From: Rhizobium sp. CCGE 510
GTDB lineage: Bacteria; Pseudomonadota; Alphaproteobacteria; Rhizobiales; Rhizobiaceae
Assembly (NCBI RefSeq): GCF_000292525.1
Contig: NZ_AEYF01000028.1
Span: 1-59,229, forward strand
Direction: 5' to 3'
DNA length: 59,229 nt
Shown here one piece after another: positions 34,522-42,195 of the stretch. The translations under genes were made by a program, and so were the position numbers. How positions within the stretch are numbered: position 1 is the first letter of the stretch; each line of letters opens with the position of its first letter. Below the pieces are notes generated by a model. It saw nothing but the letters and a program-made list of their open reading frames with translations, was not told where the DNA came from and did not search any database.

Positions 34522-35172
34522 TTACCGGTTATCGGTCTTGAAGCGCGCGAGGCGTGCCTCGATCGCCTGTTCGCGGTGCAACCGGTCAAGTTCGTCCAAT
34601 TCGGAACTATGAGCGTGCTCGCCCGCGGGAACGCCGGTCAGCCGCGAGACTGCCGCGGCCGCGCGGGCAGCACCTGCACCCGGAGTGGGCTGGCTGTGGC
34701 CGACCCCGGAGGGTTCGGGATGCTGGGCGATGCTGCGCTTGAAATCGGCAAGACGCGCGTCGGCCTCGCGGCGCGTGGCGAGCACAGCCTGCAAGGCTTT
34801 CTGGCCTTCGTCCAGCTGTTCCCTGGCATCGGCCAGCGCCTTGTCGATCGCGGCGATCTGGGATTCGAGGTCGATCTGGCGGGCAACGCCGGCTTTTGCC
34901 AGGTCATCGCGCCCAGAGGAGACGGCGAGGCGGATCTTCGCGTCGAGGGTGTTCAGGTCTTCGACGATTTCATCCCGGCGGCTCTGGATACGGTATTCCT
35001 CGGCGCGCGCTTTGCCGAGATCGGTGCGGGCGTCTTCCGCCGCTGCATCGATCTCGCGGATCGCCTGTTCGATGACGGCGATCTTGTTGACGCCTTCCGC
35101 CTTGTCGACCGCCGCATTGGCGATGCCGGCGATCAGACGACCCATGCGTGAGAGAATGCCTTCGTTCGTCAT
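34522..35172 (-). CDS. pspA: PspA/IM30 family protein (internal start of the longer frame)
   Basis: The product has 216 residues when started at the ATG at 35172 (MTNEGILSRMGRLIAGIAN), which follows GGAGGAAAAC, the best ribosome-binding site in the neighbourhood; this length matches E. coli PspA. The sequence is almost all coiled coil, with an amphipathic N-terminal helix and the usual VNKIAVIEQAIREIDAA and QSRRDEIVEDLNTLDAKIRLAVSSGRDDLA stretches. By family it forms membrane-bound oligomers that keep the inner membrane tight under stress. It heads the operon with YqiJ-like and flotillin genes. Whether the longer form is also made is open. Confidence 0.75.
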   Translation of the reverse strand: MTNEGILSRMGRLIAGIANAAVDKAEGVNKIAVIEQAIREIDAAAEDARTDLGKARAEEYRIQSRRDEIVEDLNTLDAKIRLAVSSGRDDLAKAGVARQIDLESQIAAIDKALADAREQLDEGQKALQAVLATRREADARLADFKRSIAQHPEPSGVGHSQPTPGAGAARAAAAVSRLTGVPAGEHAHSSELDELDRLHREQAIEARLARFKTDNR

Positions 35173-35661
35173 GTTTTCCTCCATCCGAGCGGAATTCGGC
35201 GTGACGCCGATGTGAATCTCGTAGCGATCTGTGCCTGCTACGAGGTAGGCCGGAAAAATACTCTCCCATCCCTTTGAATAGCCCGCGACATCGAAGGGCA
35301 CGGCAACGCGACCATGCACCGTGGCGATGGTCAGGTCCGAAGGCCCTTTGATGGCGAAAAGCTTGTCGTCGAGCGGCAGTTGCGGCGGATCTGCAATGGC
35401 GCCGCGATTGGCGGCAAAATCGCGAAGGCCGAGTGTCACCAGCCTGGCCGGCAAGCCCGTCTGTTCGCGGACGGTTTCATAAGCAAGCTCATGCAGCACG
35501 ACGAGATTGGCGCCCGCCCTGTCGTCGATGAGCTCGATCAGGATGTCGATCATCCTGCGATAGGCGACTATCGTGTCATCGAGCGCCTGCCGGGCGCCAT
35601 CATCAGGCGCCAAAGTGTAGCGCAACTGCGATGGATGCGGTGTTTTGCTCGTGTTTGCCAT
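34522..35661 (-). CDS. TnpB N-terminal-like domain fused in frame to PspA/IM30
   Basis: One unbroken frame of 379 residues. Residues 164-379 are a PspA/IM30 coiled-coil protein. Residues 1-160 are unlike any PspA N-terminus but resemble the front part of TnpB (IS200/IS605 OrfB): a helical part RYTLAPDDGARQALDDTIVAYRRM, then HELAYETVREQTGLPARLVTLGLR (51-80), then the wedge-like beta stretch KLFAIKGPSDLTIATVHGRVAVPF (100-123) and AYLVAGTDRYEIHIGV. No RuvC or zinc-ribbon part is present. No ribosome-binding site precedes the ATG at 35661, but a good promoter ends seven bases before it, so the message would be leaderless. The fusion may also be read only from the internal start at 35172. Similarity is judged by eye. 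Confidence 0.55.
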   Translation of the reverse strand: MANTSKTPHPSQLRYTLAPDDGARQALDDTIVAYRRMIDILIELIDDRAGANLVVLHELAYETVREQTGLPARLVTLGLRDFAANRGAIADPPQLPLDDKLFAIKGPSDLTIATVHGRVAVPFDVAGYSKGWESIFPAYLVAGTDRYEIHIGVTPNSARMEENMTNEGILSRMGRLIAGIANAAVDKAEGVNKIAVIEQAIREIDAAAEDARTDLGKARAEEYRIQSRRDEIVEDLNTLDAKIRLAVSSGRDDLAKAGVARQIDLESQIAAIDKALADAREQLDEGQKALQAVLATRREADARLADFKRSIAQHPEPSGVGHSQPTPGAGAARAAAAVSRLTGVPAGEHAHSSELDELDRLHREQAIEARLARFKTDNR

Positions 35662-35668
35662 GATCTAA

Positions 35669-35697
35669 AACATAAAGCACCGCTTTTGTGCTTTCAA
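35669..35697 (-). promoter_or_regulatory. sigma70-type promoter of the PspA-flotillin operon
   Basis: On the minus strand TTGAAA (35697-35692) and TATGTT (35674-35669) are 17 bases apart, close to consensus. Transcription would start about seven bases further, at or next to the A of the ATG at 35661. No sigma54 -24/-12 site, as used for psp genes of E. coli, was seen. Confidence 0.6.
35674..35694. promoter_or_regulatory. palindrome in the promoter spacer
   Basis: AAAGCAC (35674-35680) and GTGCTTT (35688-35694) form a perfect inverted repeat around seven bases. It covers the whole spacer between the -35 and -10 boxes, the usual place of a repressor site. No candidate repressor is encoded next to it. 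Confidence 0.45.
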
Positions 35698-35812
35698 GAT
35701 GCCGCGCTAAAAATACAACCTAAGCTTAACATGCCGTTAGGAGGACGGAGGTAGCGTCGGTTACCGGATCACATTTGCCGATGGAAGAAGGCGGCAAATC
35801 GGTTCGGCTCTC

Positions 35813-36424
35813 CTATCGGGCGGCCGTGTGCGCCTCGCGAATACCGGCGCTGACACGGTTGATGATGGTCCATATGAGCAGTACACCCACCACCGCCCAA
35901 AGCCACGACGTCCATGCTGCAAACGTACCACCAACCGCGACAAAGACGCCAAGCGCCCCAAAAAGCACCGCGCGGTCGCTCTTGCCCAGCGGCCCATCGT
36001 ACCGCCGGCTTGCGCCGACCGTTTGACCCAGAATGCCGGTAAATTCCGTCAGTGCCGAGAGGAATATGACTGCCATCGCCGGCACCAAGCCGTTCGGATC
36101 GATGAGCGCAAACGGCAAATACAGGGCGACATCCGACACGACATCACCGATCTCGTTCAGATAGGCGCCTAAAATGCTCTTCTGCCCATGTTCGCGCGCC
36201 AGCATGCCGTCGATGGCGTTGAGGCCCATGCGCAGGAGAAACCATACAGGCACCAGCAGGAACCAATGCGGAAGCGGGGCGACGCTCAGAAAAAGGCCCA
36301 ATGCAACCGAGACGGCGGCGGCAACTGAAGTCACCTGATTGGCGGTGACGCCTCGCGCCGCAAGCGAGCGCACCAGCGGGCGAAGAATATTCTGAAATCG
36401 GGACTTCAATTGATAGACAGACAT
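35813..36424 (-). CDS. CDP-alcohol phosphatidyltransferase family protein
   Basis: The product has 203 residues with about five to six membrane segments. The family signature DG(x2)AR(x8)G(x3)D(x3)D is complete in NAIDGMLAREHGQKSILGAYLNEIGDVVSD (about 73-102, stated here only by key residues D, G, A, R, G, D, D). It should transfer a phosphatidyl group from CDP-diacylglycerol to an alcohol at the inner membrane. It is divergent from the hydrolase-methyltransferase gene at 36624 with a 199-bp shared leader. The acceptor alcohol is unknown; it is not clearly PgsA, Pcs or PssA. Confidence 0.9.
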   Translation of the reverse strand: MSVYQLKSRFQNILRPLVRSLAARGVTANQVTSVAAAVSVALGLFLSVAPLPHWFLLVPVWFLLRMGLNAIDGMLAREHGQKSILGAYLNEIGDVVSDVALYLPFALIDPNGLVPAMAVIFLSALTEFTGILGQTVGASRRYDGPLGKSDRAVLFGALGVFVAVGGTFAAWTSWLWAVVGVLLIWTIINRVSAGIREAHTAAR

Positions 36425-36556
36425 GCTACCTCAGTGGAATTTCGTGGCATCGGAAAATCTATCCCAGCTCCGGCAGTGCAGAACGTCGACCTTGTGGGGA
36501 GGCCGATACTTCATATTGGTTCTCCTACAGGGCTTACATTTGCGACTAGACTTTTG

Positions 36557-36575
36557 CAATGAATGCAAATCATTG
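36557..36575. promoter_or_regulatory. inverted repeat in divergent promoter region
   Basis: CAATGA and TCATTG flank ATGCAAA, giving a 19-base inverted repeat in an AT-rich stretch, 49 bases upstream of the gene at 36624 and 133 from the divergent gene. Size and bases recall Fur-superfamily boxes, but the spacing does not fit the classic Fur or Mur site exactly. Confidence 0.4.
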
Positions 36576-36623
36576 TTCCGCCAGTAGTTGCAACCCACCC
36601 ATCAATCAGAACTGGAGTAGCCC

Positions 36624-38408
36624 GTGCTGCAAGCCGCCGACAGTTGGCAACCGTCCTCGACGGCCAGGCCGATGCGTGAATCCGAATTCGTGTCGTATGA
36701 CGGCACGCGACTCTTTTATCGGACGTGGCCTGCGGCCGGTGCCGCACCGAAGGGCGTAATCATTCTTCTCCATCGCGGCCACGAGCATAGTGGCCGCGTC
36801 GCCCATCTCGCCACCGAGCTCGGCCTCGATGATTTTTCCTTCTACGCCTGGGACGCACGCGGCCACGGGCGTTCACCGGGAGAGCGCGGCTATTCGCCAT
36901 CCTTTGCTGCCTCGGCGCATGATCTCGATTGCTTCGTCCGCCATGTCAGCGAGACAAGCGGCACTGCCGTCGAAGACATCGCCGTCATTGCGCAGAGCGT
37001 CGGCGCGGTTCTCGCCACCACCTGGGTGCACGACTATGCGCCGCCGATCCGTGCGCTCGTGCTTGCCTCGCCGGCCTTCAGCGTCAAGCTCTACGTGCCT
37101 TTTGCTAGAGAAGGCATTGCGCTCTGGGAAAGGCTTAAGGGGACATTCTTCGTCAATTCCTATGTCAAGGCGAAGTTCCTGACGCATGATCCCGAGCGCA
37201 TCGCCTCGTACGAATCCGACCCGTTGATATCTAGGCCAATTGCCTCCAACATCCTGTTGCAGCTCTATGAGGCGGCAGCCCGCGTCGTCGGCGATGCCCG
37301 CGCCATCACCGTCCCGACCCAACTGCTGATCTCCGGCAGCGACTGGGTGGTGCGACACGCGCCGCAGCACCGGTTTTACGAAAACCTCGGCAGCCGAATC
37401 AAAGAACGGCATGTGCTTGCCGGCTTCTACCATGACACGCTTGGCGAAAAGGATCGTGCGATTGCCCTGGCCGAGGTCCGCCGTTTTATCGACGCGCGTT
37501 TTGCCGAGCCCCGGGCGCCTGCCGACCTTCGCACCGCGCATATCCAGGGCTATACCAAGGACGAGGCCGACCGGCTCGCGAGCCCACTGGACGCCACATC
37601 CCCACGTGGCCTCTACTGGACGCTCAGCCGCCTCAATATCAAGATCGGCGCCTTGGTGTCCGAGGGCATAAGGACCGGGGTCAAGACCGGGTTTGATTCC
37701 GGCTCGACGCTCGACTACGTCTACGAGAATGAGCCGCGCGGGCTCGGCCCCGGCGGACGTTTGATCGACAAGGTGTTCCTCGAGGCGATCGGCTGGCGCG
37801 GCATCAGGCAGCGCAAGCTGCACTTGCAGGAGCTGATCGACCGCGCGCTGCAGCGCCTGAAAGCAGCCGGCCGTAGTACCCATATGCTCGACATCGCGGC
37901 CGGGCACGGCCGTTATGTCCTGGATGCCATCGAGACGGCTGCCGTGCGTCCCGATAGTGCACGTCTGCAGGACTATTCCCCCATCAACGTCGACGCCGGC
38001 CGCGACAGCATTGCCGCGCGGGGACTGGGTGATTTCGTCAGCTTCCGCCAACAGGATGCCTTCGACGGCGAGGGACTGGCTGCAATCACGCCGGCTCCGG
38101 ATCTCGCGATCGTCTCCGGCCTTTACGAGCTGTTTTCCGACAATGCGATGATCGCCGCTTCGCTCAACGGGATCGCCCGCGCGATGCGGCCTGGCGGCCT
38201 GCTTGTCTACACCAACCAGCCATGGCATCCACAGTTGGAGATGATCGCCCGCGCGCTGACCTCCCACCGCGGCGGCGAGGCGTGGGTGATGCGGCGGCGG
38301 ACGCAAGAGGAAATGGACCAGCTGGTCGCCGCAGCCGGTTTCCGCAAGATCGAACAGCGCATCGATCAGTGGGGCATTTTCACCGTCTCGCTGGCCGAGA
38401 GAGTCTGA
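36624..38408 (+). CDS. alpha/beta hydrolase fused to SAM-dependent methyltransferase
   Basis: The product has 594 residues from the GTG at 36624, with TGGAG 8 bases upstream. Residues about 20-300 are a monoglyceride-lipase-like hydrolase: LLHRGHEHSGRVAHLA, AWDARGHGRSPGERG and the nucleophile segment VIAQSVGAVLATTW (Ser about 125). Residues about 340-594 are a class I methyltransferase with motif I HMLDIAAGHGRYVLDAI (about 420). No membrane segment is seen. It is the first gene of a plus-strand operon with the PAP2-phosphatase fusion (9-bp gap) and a small membrane protein. A role in modifying a membrane lipid is inferred from these partners. Confidence 0.9.
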   Translation: MLQAADSWQPSSTARPMRESEFVSYDGTRLFYRTWPAAGAAPKGVIILLHRGHEHSGRVAHLATELGLDDFSFYAWDARGHGRSPGERGYSPSFAASAHDLDCFVRHVSETSGTAVEDIAVIAQSVGAVLATTWVHDYAPPIRALVLASPAFSVKLYVPFAREGIALWERLKGTFFVNSYVKAKFLTHDPERIASYESDPLISRPIASNILLQLYEAAARVVGDARAITVPTQLLISGSDWVVRHAPQHRFYENLGSRIKERHVLAGFYHDTLGEKDRAIALAEVRRFIDARFAEPRAPADLRTAHIQGYTKDEADRLASPLDATSPRGLYWTLSRLNIKIGALVSEGIRTGVKTGFDSGSTLDYVYENEPRGLGPGGRLIDKVFLEAIGWRGIRQRKLHLQELIDRALQRLKAAGRSTHMLDIAAGHGRYVLDAIETAAVRPDSARLQDYSPINVDAGRDSIAARGLGDFVSFRQQDAFDGEGLAAITPAPDLAIVSGLYELFSDNAMIAASLNGIARAMRPGGLLVYTNQPWHPQLEMIARALTSHRGGEAWVMRRRTQEEMDQLVAAAGFRKIEQRIDQWGIFTVSLAERV

Positions 38409-38417
38409 GGGCAAAGC

Positions 38418-39746
38418 GTGGAGAAGGCACGTTCTACTTTTTCGCCGGCAGCACCGGTCCCGAAGCGGGCGGCGCTCTGGCTCGTCTTTCTGGCGCCGTT
38501 CTTCTATCTGAGCTATGGCGGCGCCAATTGGCTGGCATCGCAACGCGCTCATGTGCCGAACCTCGCCTTCGCATGGGAAAGCGCCATCCCGTTCCTCGGA
38601 TGGACGATCATTCCCTATTGGTCGATCAATCTGTTCTATGCGCTCTGCCTGTTCATCAACACGACGCCGCGCGATGTGGATAGGCTCGCGAGGCGTTATC
38701 TGACGATCCAGATAGTCGCCGTCGCCTGCTTTGTCGCGTTTCCGCTCGAAGCGACCTTCGTGCGTCCGGCAACGAGCGGCCTGCCCGGCTTCATGTTCGC
38801 CGTCCTTGGCGGCTTCGATAAGCCGTTCAACCAGGCGCCGTCGCTGCATATAGCGCTCCTGGTGGTGATCTGGGATCATCTGCGCGGCCGGCTGCCACGG
38901 AAGGCACGGCTTCTTTGGCACCTCTGGTGCCTCCTGATCGGTGTCTCCGTACTGACGACGTGGCAGCATCACGTTATCGACATACCGACCGGCATGCTGC
39001 TCGGCCTGTCTGCCGTCTGGCTTTTTCCGCGCGATGCCGGTTCGCCTCTCGCGAACTTTGCGATGAGCGGCGATCCAAAGTCGCGCCGTCTCGGCATCTA
39101 CTATCTGTGCGGTGCCGTCGCATTTCTCGGCCTTGCAGTGCTCTGCACTCCTCTGTCGGCCGCAGCGCTTCTGTTGCTCTGGCCGGCCGTTGCGCTGGCG
39201 ATCGTCGCAGTCGGATATTTCGGCGCCGGCCCGCAGATATTCCAGAAACGCGTCGATGGCCGGGCCACGCTTACCAGCCGCTGGCTACTGGCACCCTACC
39301 GGCTCGGCGCTCTCATCAACGTTTGGCTCTGGACACGCAAAATGCCGGCATCGGTGGTGATCGCTGATGGCGTCCATCTCGGACGTTTTCCGCGTCGCCG
39401 CGAGGCCGACCGTTTTGCCACGGTGATCGACATGACCGGCGAACTTCAGCGCCCCGGCGCGACACTCGCGCGCTGGTGCAGCTTTCCCACCCTTGATCTT
39501 GTAGCCCTCGACAAGATCCAGACGTTCGCTGCAGCGAACCTCGTCGAGGCCGCGCGCCAGCAGGGACCGGTCCTTGTCTGCTGTGCGCTCGGTTTCCAGC
39601 GGAGCGCCTGCGTCATCGTGCGTTGGCTGCTCATCAGCCGACGTTGCGAAAATCCAGCCGAAGCACTGCGGCTGATCGAACGGGCGGGGCGGCGCGTTCA
39701 TCTGCCGGCTGGAAGTATCCATGCGGTAACGGAGGGCTCGCAATGA
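38418..39746 (+). CDS. PAP2 phosphatase fused to dual-specificity phosphatase
   Basis: The product has 442 residues and begins at GTG 38418. The N-terminal 280 residues hold about six membrane segments and PAP2 motifs NQAPSLHIALLVV (about 140) and TTWQHHVIDIPTG (about 182). The C-terminal part (about 300-442) is a dual-specificity/PTP-like phosphatase: HLGRFPRRREADRFATVIDMT and the P-loop VCCALGFQRSACVIV with catalytic Cys and Arg (CX5R, about 390). Both domains could remove phosphate from lipid phosphates such as phosphatidylglycerol phosphate. It overlaps the next gene by four bases. Confidence 0.9.
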   Translation: MEKARSTFSPAAPVPKRAALWLVFLAPFFYLSYGGANWLASQRAHVPNLAFAWESAIPFLGWTIIPYWSINLFYALCLFINTTPRDVDRLARRYLTIQIVAVACFVAFPLEATFVRPATSGLPGFMFAVLGGFDKPFNQAPSLHIALLVVIWDHLRGRLPRKARLLWHLWCLLIGVSVLTTWQHHVIDIPTGMLLGLSAVWLFPRDAGSPLANFAMSGDPKSRRLGIYYLCGAVAFLGLAVLCTPLSAAALLLLWPAVALAIVAVGYFGAGPQIFQKRVDGRATLTSRWLLAPYRLGALINVWLWTRKMPASVVIADGVHLGRFPRRREADRFATVIDMTGELQRPGATLARWCSFPTLDLVALDKIQTFAAANLVEAARQQGPVLVCCALGFQRSACVIVRWLLISRRCENPAEALRLIERAGRRVHLPAGSIHAVTEGSQ

Positions 39747-40183
39747 CGCAGTGGAAAACCACAGCCTCGGCGGCCGCGCGAAATCTCGGCCGCAATGCGA
39801 TCTTCTGCGGGCTGACAGCACTGCTGCCACTGATCGCCGGCCCGATCATCGCGGGACATCGAAGTTTCACTTCGCCGCTCGGCTGGCTGTTGATGCTCGT
39901 TTTCTGCGTGATTGTTGTTGCGCGGGCGATCCATCTGCTTTTCGATGCGCTGTTGTTTCGCCTCGCATCGAGCTACGAGACCGAGACGGCCGGTCTTGCC
40001 GCGGTCGACGACCTGTTGTCCCGCATGCAGCTTCGCAAGCCTGACAGGATGCCGCCTGGCCTCGAGAGGCGGATTGCGGGATCGCGTCGCATCGTCTGGC
40101 AGCAGCGTTTTGCACTCGCCATCTGTCTCGTGATTTTCGCGATCCTTTTGCTCAATGCGACCGATGGGCAGCCGCTCTGCTGA
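39743..40183 (+). CDS. small membrane protein of unknown function
   Basis: The product has 146 residues from the ATG at 39743, with CGGAGGG upstream, overlapping the previous stop (ATGA). Three hydrophobic segments: IFCGLTALLPLIAGPIIAG, LGWLLMLVFCVIVVARAIHLLF and FALAICLVIFAILLL. The loop between the last two is charged (LRKPDRMPPGLERRIAGSRR). It was not recognised. Tight coupling to the PAP2 fusion suggests it is a subunit or chaperone for the lipid pathway. Confidence 0.8.
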   Translation: MTQWKTTASAAARNLGRNAIFCGLTALLPLIAGPIIAGHRSFTSPLGWLLMLVFCVIVVARAIHLLFDALLFRLASSYETETAGLAAVDDLLSRMQLRKPDRMPPGLERRIAGSRRIVWQQRFALAICLVIFAILLLNATDGQPLC

Positions 40184-40233
40184 ATCGCATGCCGTTGCGT
40201 CTCCGGCAGGTCTTGCCCGCGCCATCGACGCGT

Positions 40234-41400
40234 TCAGCCGGTGCCGATTTCTCTGCTTGAGCTTTTCCCCGATATAATCGACGCGTTCACGTCGTTGATG
40301 TCGCGTTTGCCGCAGAGCGCCATGGTGATGTCCATCTCCTTGCGGATGATGCCGAGCGCCAGCGACACGCCTTCCTTGCCCATGGCGCCGAGGCCATAGA
40401 GGAAGGGGCGGCCGATATAGGTGCCCTTGGCGCCGAGCGCCACTGCCTTCAATACATCCTGGCCCGAGCGGATGCCGCCGTCGAGATGGATCTCGATGCG
40501 ATCGCCGACGGCATCGACGATCGCAGGCAGCATGCTGATCGAAGAGGGTGCGCCGTCAAGCTGGCGGCCGCCATGATTGGAGACGACGATCGCATCGGCG
40601 CCGGTGTCGGCGGCGGCCCTGGCGTCCTCCGGATCGAGCACGCCCTTGATGATCAGCGGGCCGCCCCATTGCTCCTTGATCCAGGCGACATCGGCCCAGG
40701 AGAGCCGCGGGTCGAACTGCTCGTGCGTCCATGCGGCCAGCGAGGTGATATTGGAGACATTTTTCGCATGGCCGATGATGTTGCCGAAGGTACGGCGCTT
40801 GGTCTGCAGCATATCCAGGCACCAGAGGGGGCGGGTCGCCATCTGCCAGATATGCTTCGGGGTGAATTTCGGCGGCGCCGACAGGCCGTTGCGCAGGTCC
40901 TTGTGGCGCTGGCCGAGGATCTGCAGGTCTGATGTCAGCACCAATGCCGAACATTTGGCGGCCTTAGCGCGGTTGATGAGGCCAAGGACGAAATCCTTGT
41001 CCCGCATCACGTAGAGCTGGAACCAGAAGGGGCGCGTCGTCACCGAGGCGACATCCTCGATAGAGCAGATGCTCATGGTCGACAGCGTAAAGGGAACGCC
41101 GAATTTCTCGGCAGCGCGTGCCGCGAGCATCTCGCCATCGGCATGCTGCATGCCGGTCAGGCCGGTCGGCGCCAAGGCCACCGGCATCGACACCTTCTGG
41201 CCGATCATCGTCGTTTCCAGCGTGCGGTCGGTCATGTCGACCATCACCCGCTGGCGCAGCTTGATCCCACTGAAATCACTCTCGTTCGCCGCGTAGGTCG
41301 ACTCCGTCCAGGCGCCCGAATCGGCATAATCGAAAAACATCTTCGGTACGCGCCGCTGTGCGAGCTTTTTCAGGTCGGCGATGGTGAGCGGCGTGGCCAT
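40234..41400 (-). CDS. lldD: FMN-dependent alpha-hydroxy-acid dehydrogenase (LldD-like)
   Basis: The product has 388 residues from the ATG at 41400, with GAAGG 7 bases upstream. It oxidises L-lactate or a related 2-hydroxy acid to the 2-oxo acid using FMN. Key segments: KMFFDYADSGAWTE, APTGLTGMQHADGE, PFWFQLYVMRD, and the active-site SNHGGRQLDGAPS (His about 265), followed by HLDGGIRSGQDVLKA and GRPFLYGLGAMG. It lies 75 bases after higA on the same strand. The exact substrate (lactate, glycolate, mandelate) is by family only. Confidence 0.9.
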   Translation of the reverse strand: MATPLTIADLKKLAQRRVPKMFFDYADSGAWTESTYAANESDFSGIKLRQRVMVDMTDRTLETTMIGQKVSMPVALAPTGLTGMQHADGEMLAARAAEKFGVPFTLSTMSICSIEDVASVTTRPFWFQLYVMRDKDFVLGLINRAKAAKCSALVLTSDLQILGQRHKDLRNGLSAPPKFTPKHIWQMATRPLWCLDMLQTKRRTFGNIIGHAKNVSNITSLAAWTHEQFDPRLSWADVAWIKEQWGGPLIIKGVLDPEDARAAADTGADAIVVSNHGGRQLDGAPSSISMLPAIVDAVGDRIEIHLDGGIRSGQDVLKAVALGAKGTYIGRPFLYGLGAMGKEGVSLALGIIRKEMDITMALCGKRDINDVNASIISGKSSSREIGTG

Positions 41401-41475
41401 GAATTGAACCTTCACATCTGAATGCTGCTATCGGCCGTACCATGAATTTCGCGGGAGTGTGAGGGGAATTGGCAG

Positions 41476-41850
41476 TCAGGCGGCTTTTCCACGGATCGGT
41501 TGAATTAGAATGTCCAGCGGAATGGCGAGATGTTCATGCAATCGCCGGATCATTTCGAGTGAAAGCGCACGCCTTCTATTGAGGATTTCCGCGACACGCC
41601 CGCGGCTGCCGAGAATAGGTTCCAGGTCCTTCCGCGCCAGTCCCTGCTGTTCCATCCGGAAAAGGACCGCATCGATCGGATCGGGTAGGTCGATTGGATA
41701 TCGCCCTGCTTCATAGGCATCGATCAGCGTCGCCAGAATGTCGAGCTTGTCGGCCTCCGGCGAACCGTCTTTCGCCCCCCAGAGTTGCTTCAACAGCAGG
41801 AGCGCGTTTTCGTAATCATCGTCATTGCGGATGGGTTTCAGCTCATTCAT
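41476..41850 (-). CDS. higA: HigA-type antitoxin
   Basis: The product has 124 residues from the ATG at 41850, overlapping the toxin gene by 8 bases. The N-terminal half (MNELKPIRNDDDYENALLLLKQLWG) and the C-terminal helix-turn-helix LARKDLEPILGSRGRVAEILNRRRALSLEMIRRLH (described by its key residues LGSRGRVAEILN) match the HigA/YgjM antitoxin family. It should neutralise HigB and repress the operon. The frame opens up to 41916, but within the toxin gene. Confidence 0.88.
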   Translation of the reverse strand: MNELKPIRNDDDYENALLLLKQLWGAKDGSPEADKLDILATLIDAYEAGRYPIDLPDPIDAVLFRMEQQGLARKDLEPILGSRGRVAEILNRRRALSLEMIRRLHEHLAIPLDILIQPIRGKAA

Positions 41851-42163
41851 GTTCCACCGTCGCTGCGTCGATCCTGTCATAATCCCGATGTGTGCCGATC
41901 CACTTGATCCAGACAATCGACCGCATGAAATCGGCAGCCACGATCAATCGGTAGTCATTTCCCTTGATGTTGAAGACGATACGCTCGGCATTGATGATAC
42001 TTGCATGGGCATATCGCTTCCTCACATCAGACATGGATTTCCAGTCCGCCTTGCTGACTTCGTGAAACCACGTATCGAGCGCAGCCTTCAAGGCGACCTG
42101 GCCTTTTTTACCGTCCGGGCTTTCGACAAATTGCGTCAGAGTGCGCCTGGCGATCACTCTCAT
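41843..42163 (-). CDS. higB: HigB-type mRNA interferase toxin
   Basis: The product has 106 residues of the RelE/HigB superfamily: MRVIARRTLTQFVE at the start, TWFHEVSKADWKSMSDVR, and the C-terminal FNIKGNDYRLIVAADFMRSIVWIKWIGTH core with conserved Lys, Arg and His. By family it cleaves mRNA on the ribosome. The toxin comes first, typical of higBA, and starts 12 bases after guaD's stop, so its promoter must lie inside the guaD 3' end. Confidence 0.9.
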   Translation of the reverse strand: MRVIARRTLTQFVESPDGKKGQVALKAALDTWFHEVSKADWKSMSDVRKRYAHASIINAERIVFNIKGNDYRLIVAADFMRSIVWIKWIGTHRDYDRIDAATVEHE

Positions 42164-42195
42164 CGTGAAACCATATCACGCTCCCAATTTGGGAG
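42164..42195. promoter_or_regulatory. two adjoining palindromes before higB
   Basis: CGTGA..TCACG (42164-42180) and CTCCCAATTTGGGAG (42181-42195; perfect) sit side by side directly upstream of the higB ATG and overlap the last codons and stop of guaD. They are good candidates for HigA autorepression sites, since HigA binds palindromes over its own promoter; a guaD transcript hairpin is the alternative. Confidence 0.5.

Noticed and set aside
34522..35661. An active TnpB nuclease or IS200/IS605 element
   Set aside because: Only the front part of a TnpB-like protein is present, with no RuvC residues, no zinc ribbon, no TnpA and no element ends or omega-RNA-like 3' region next to it.
36873..38972. 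A 699-codon minus-strand frame
   Set aside because: It lies antisense to the hydrolase-methyltransferase and PAP2 genes; composition is typical of a mirrored high-GC gene.
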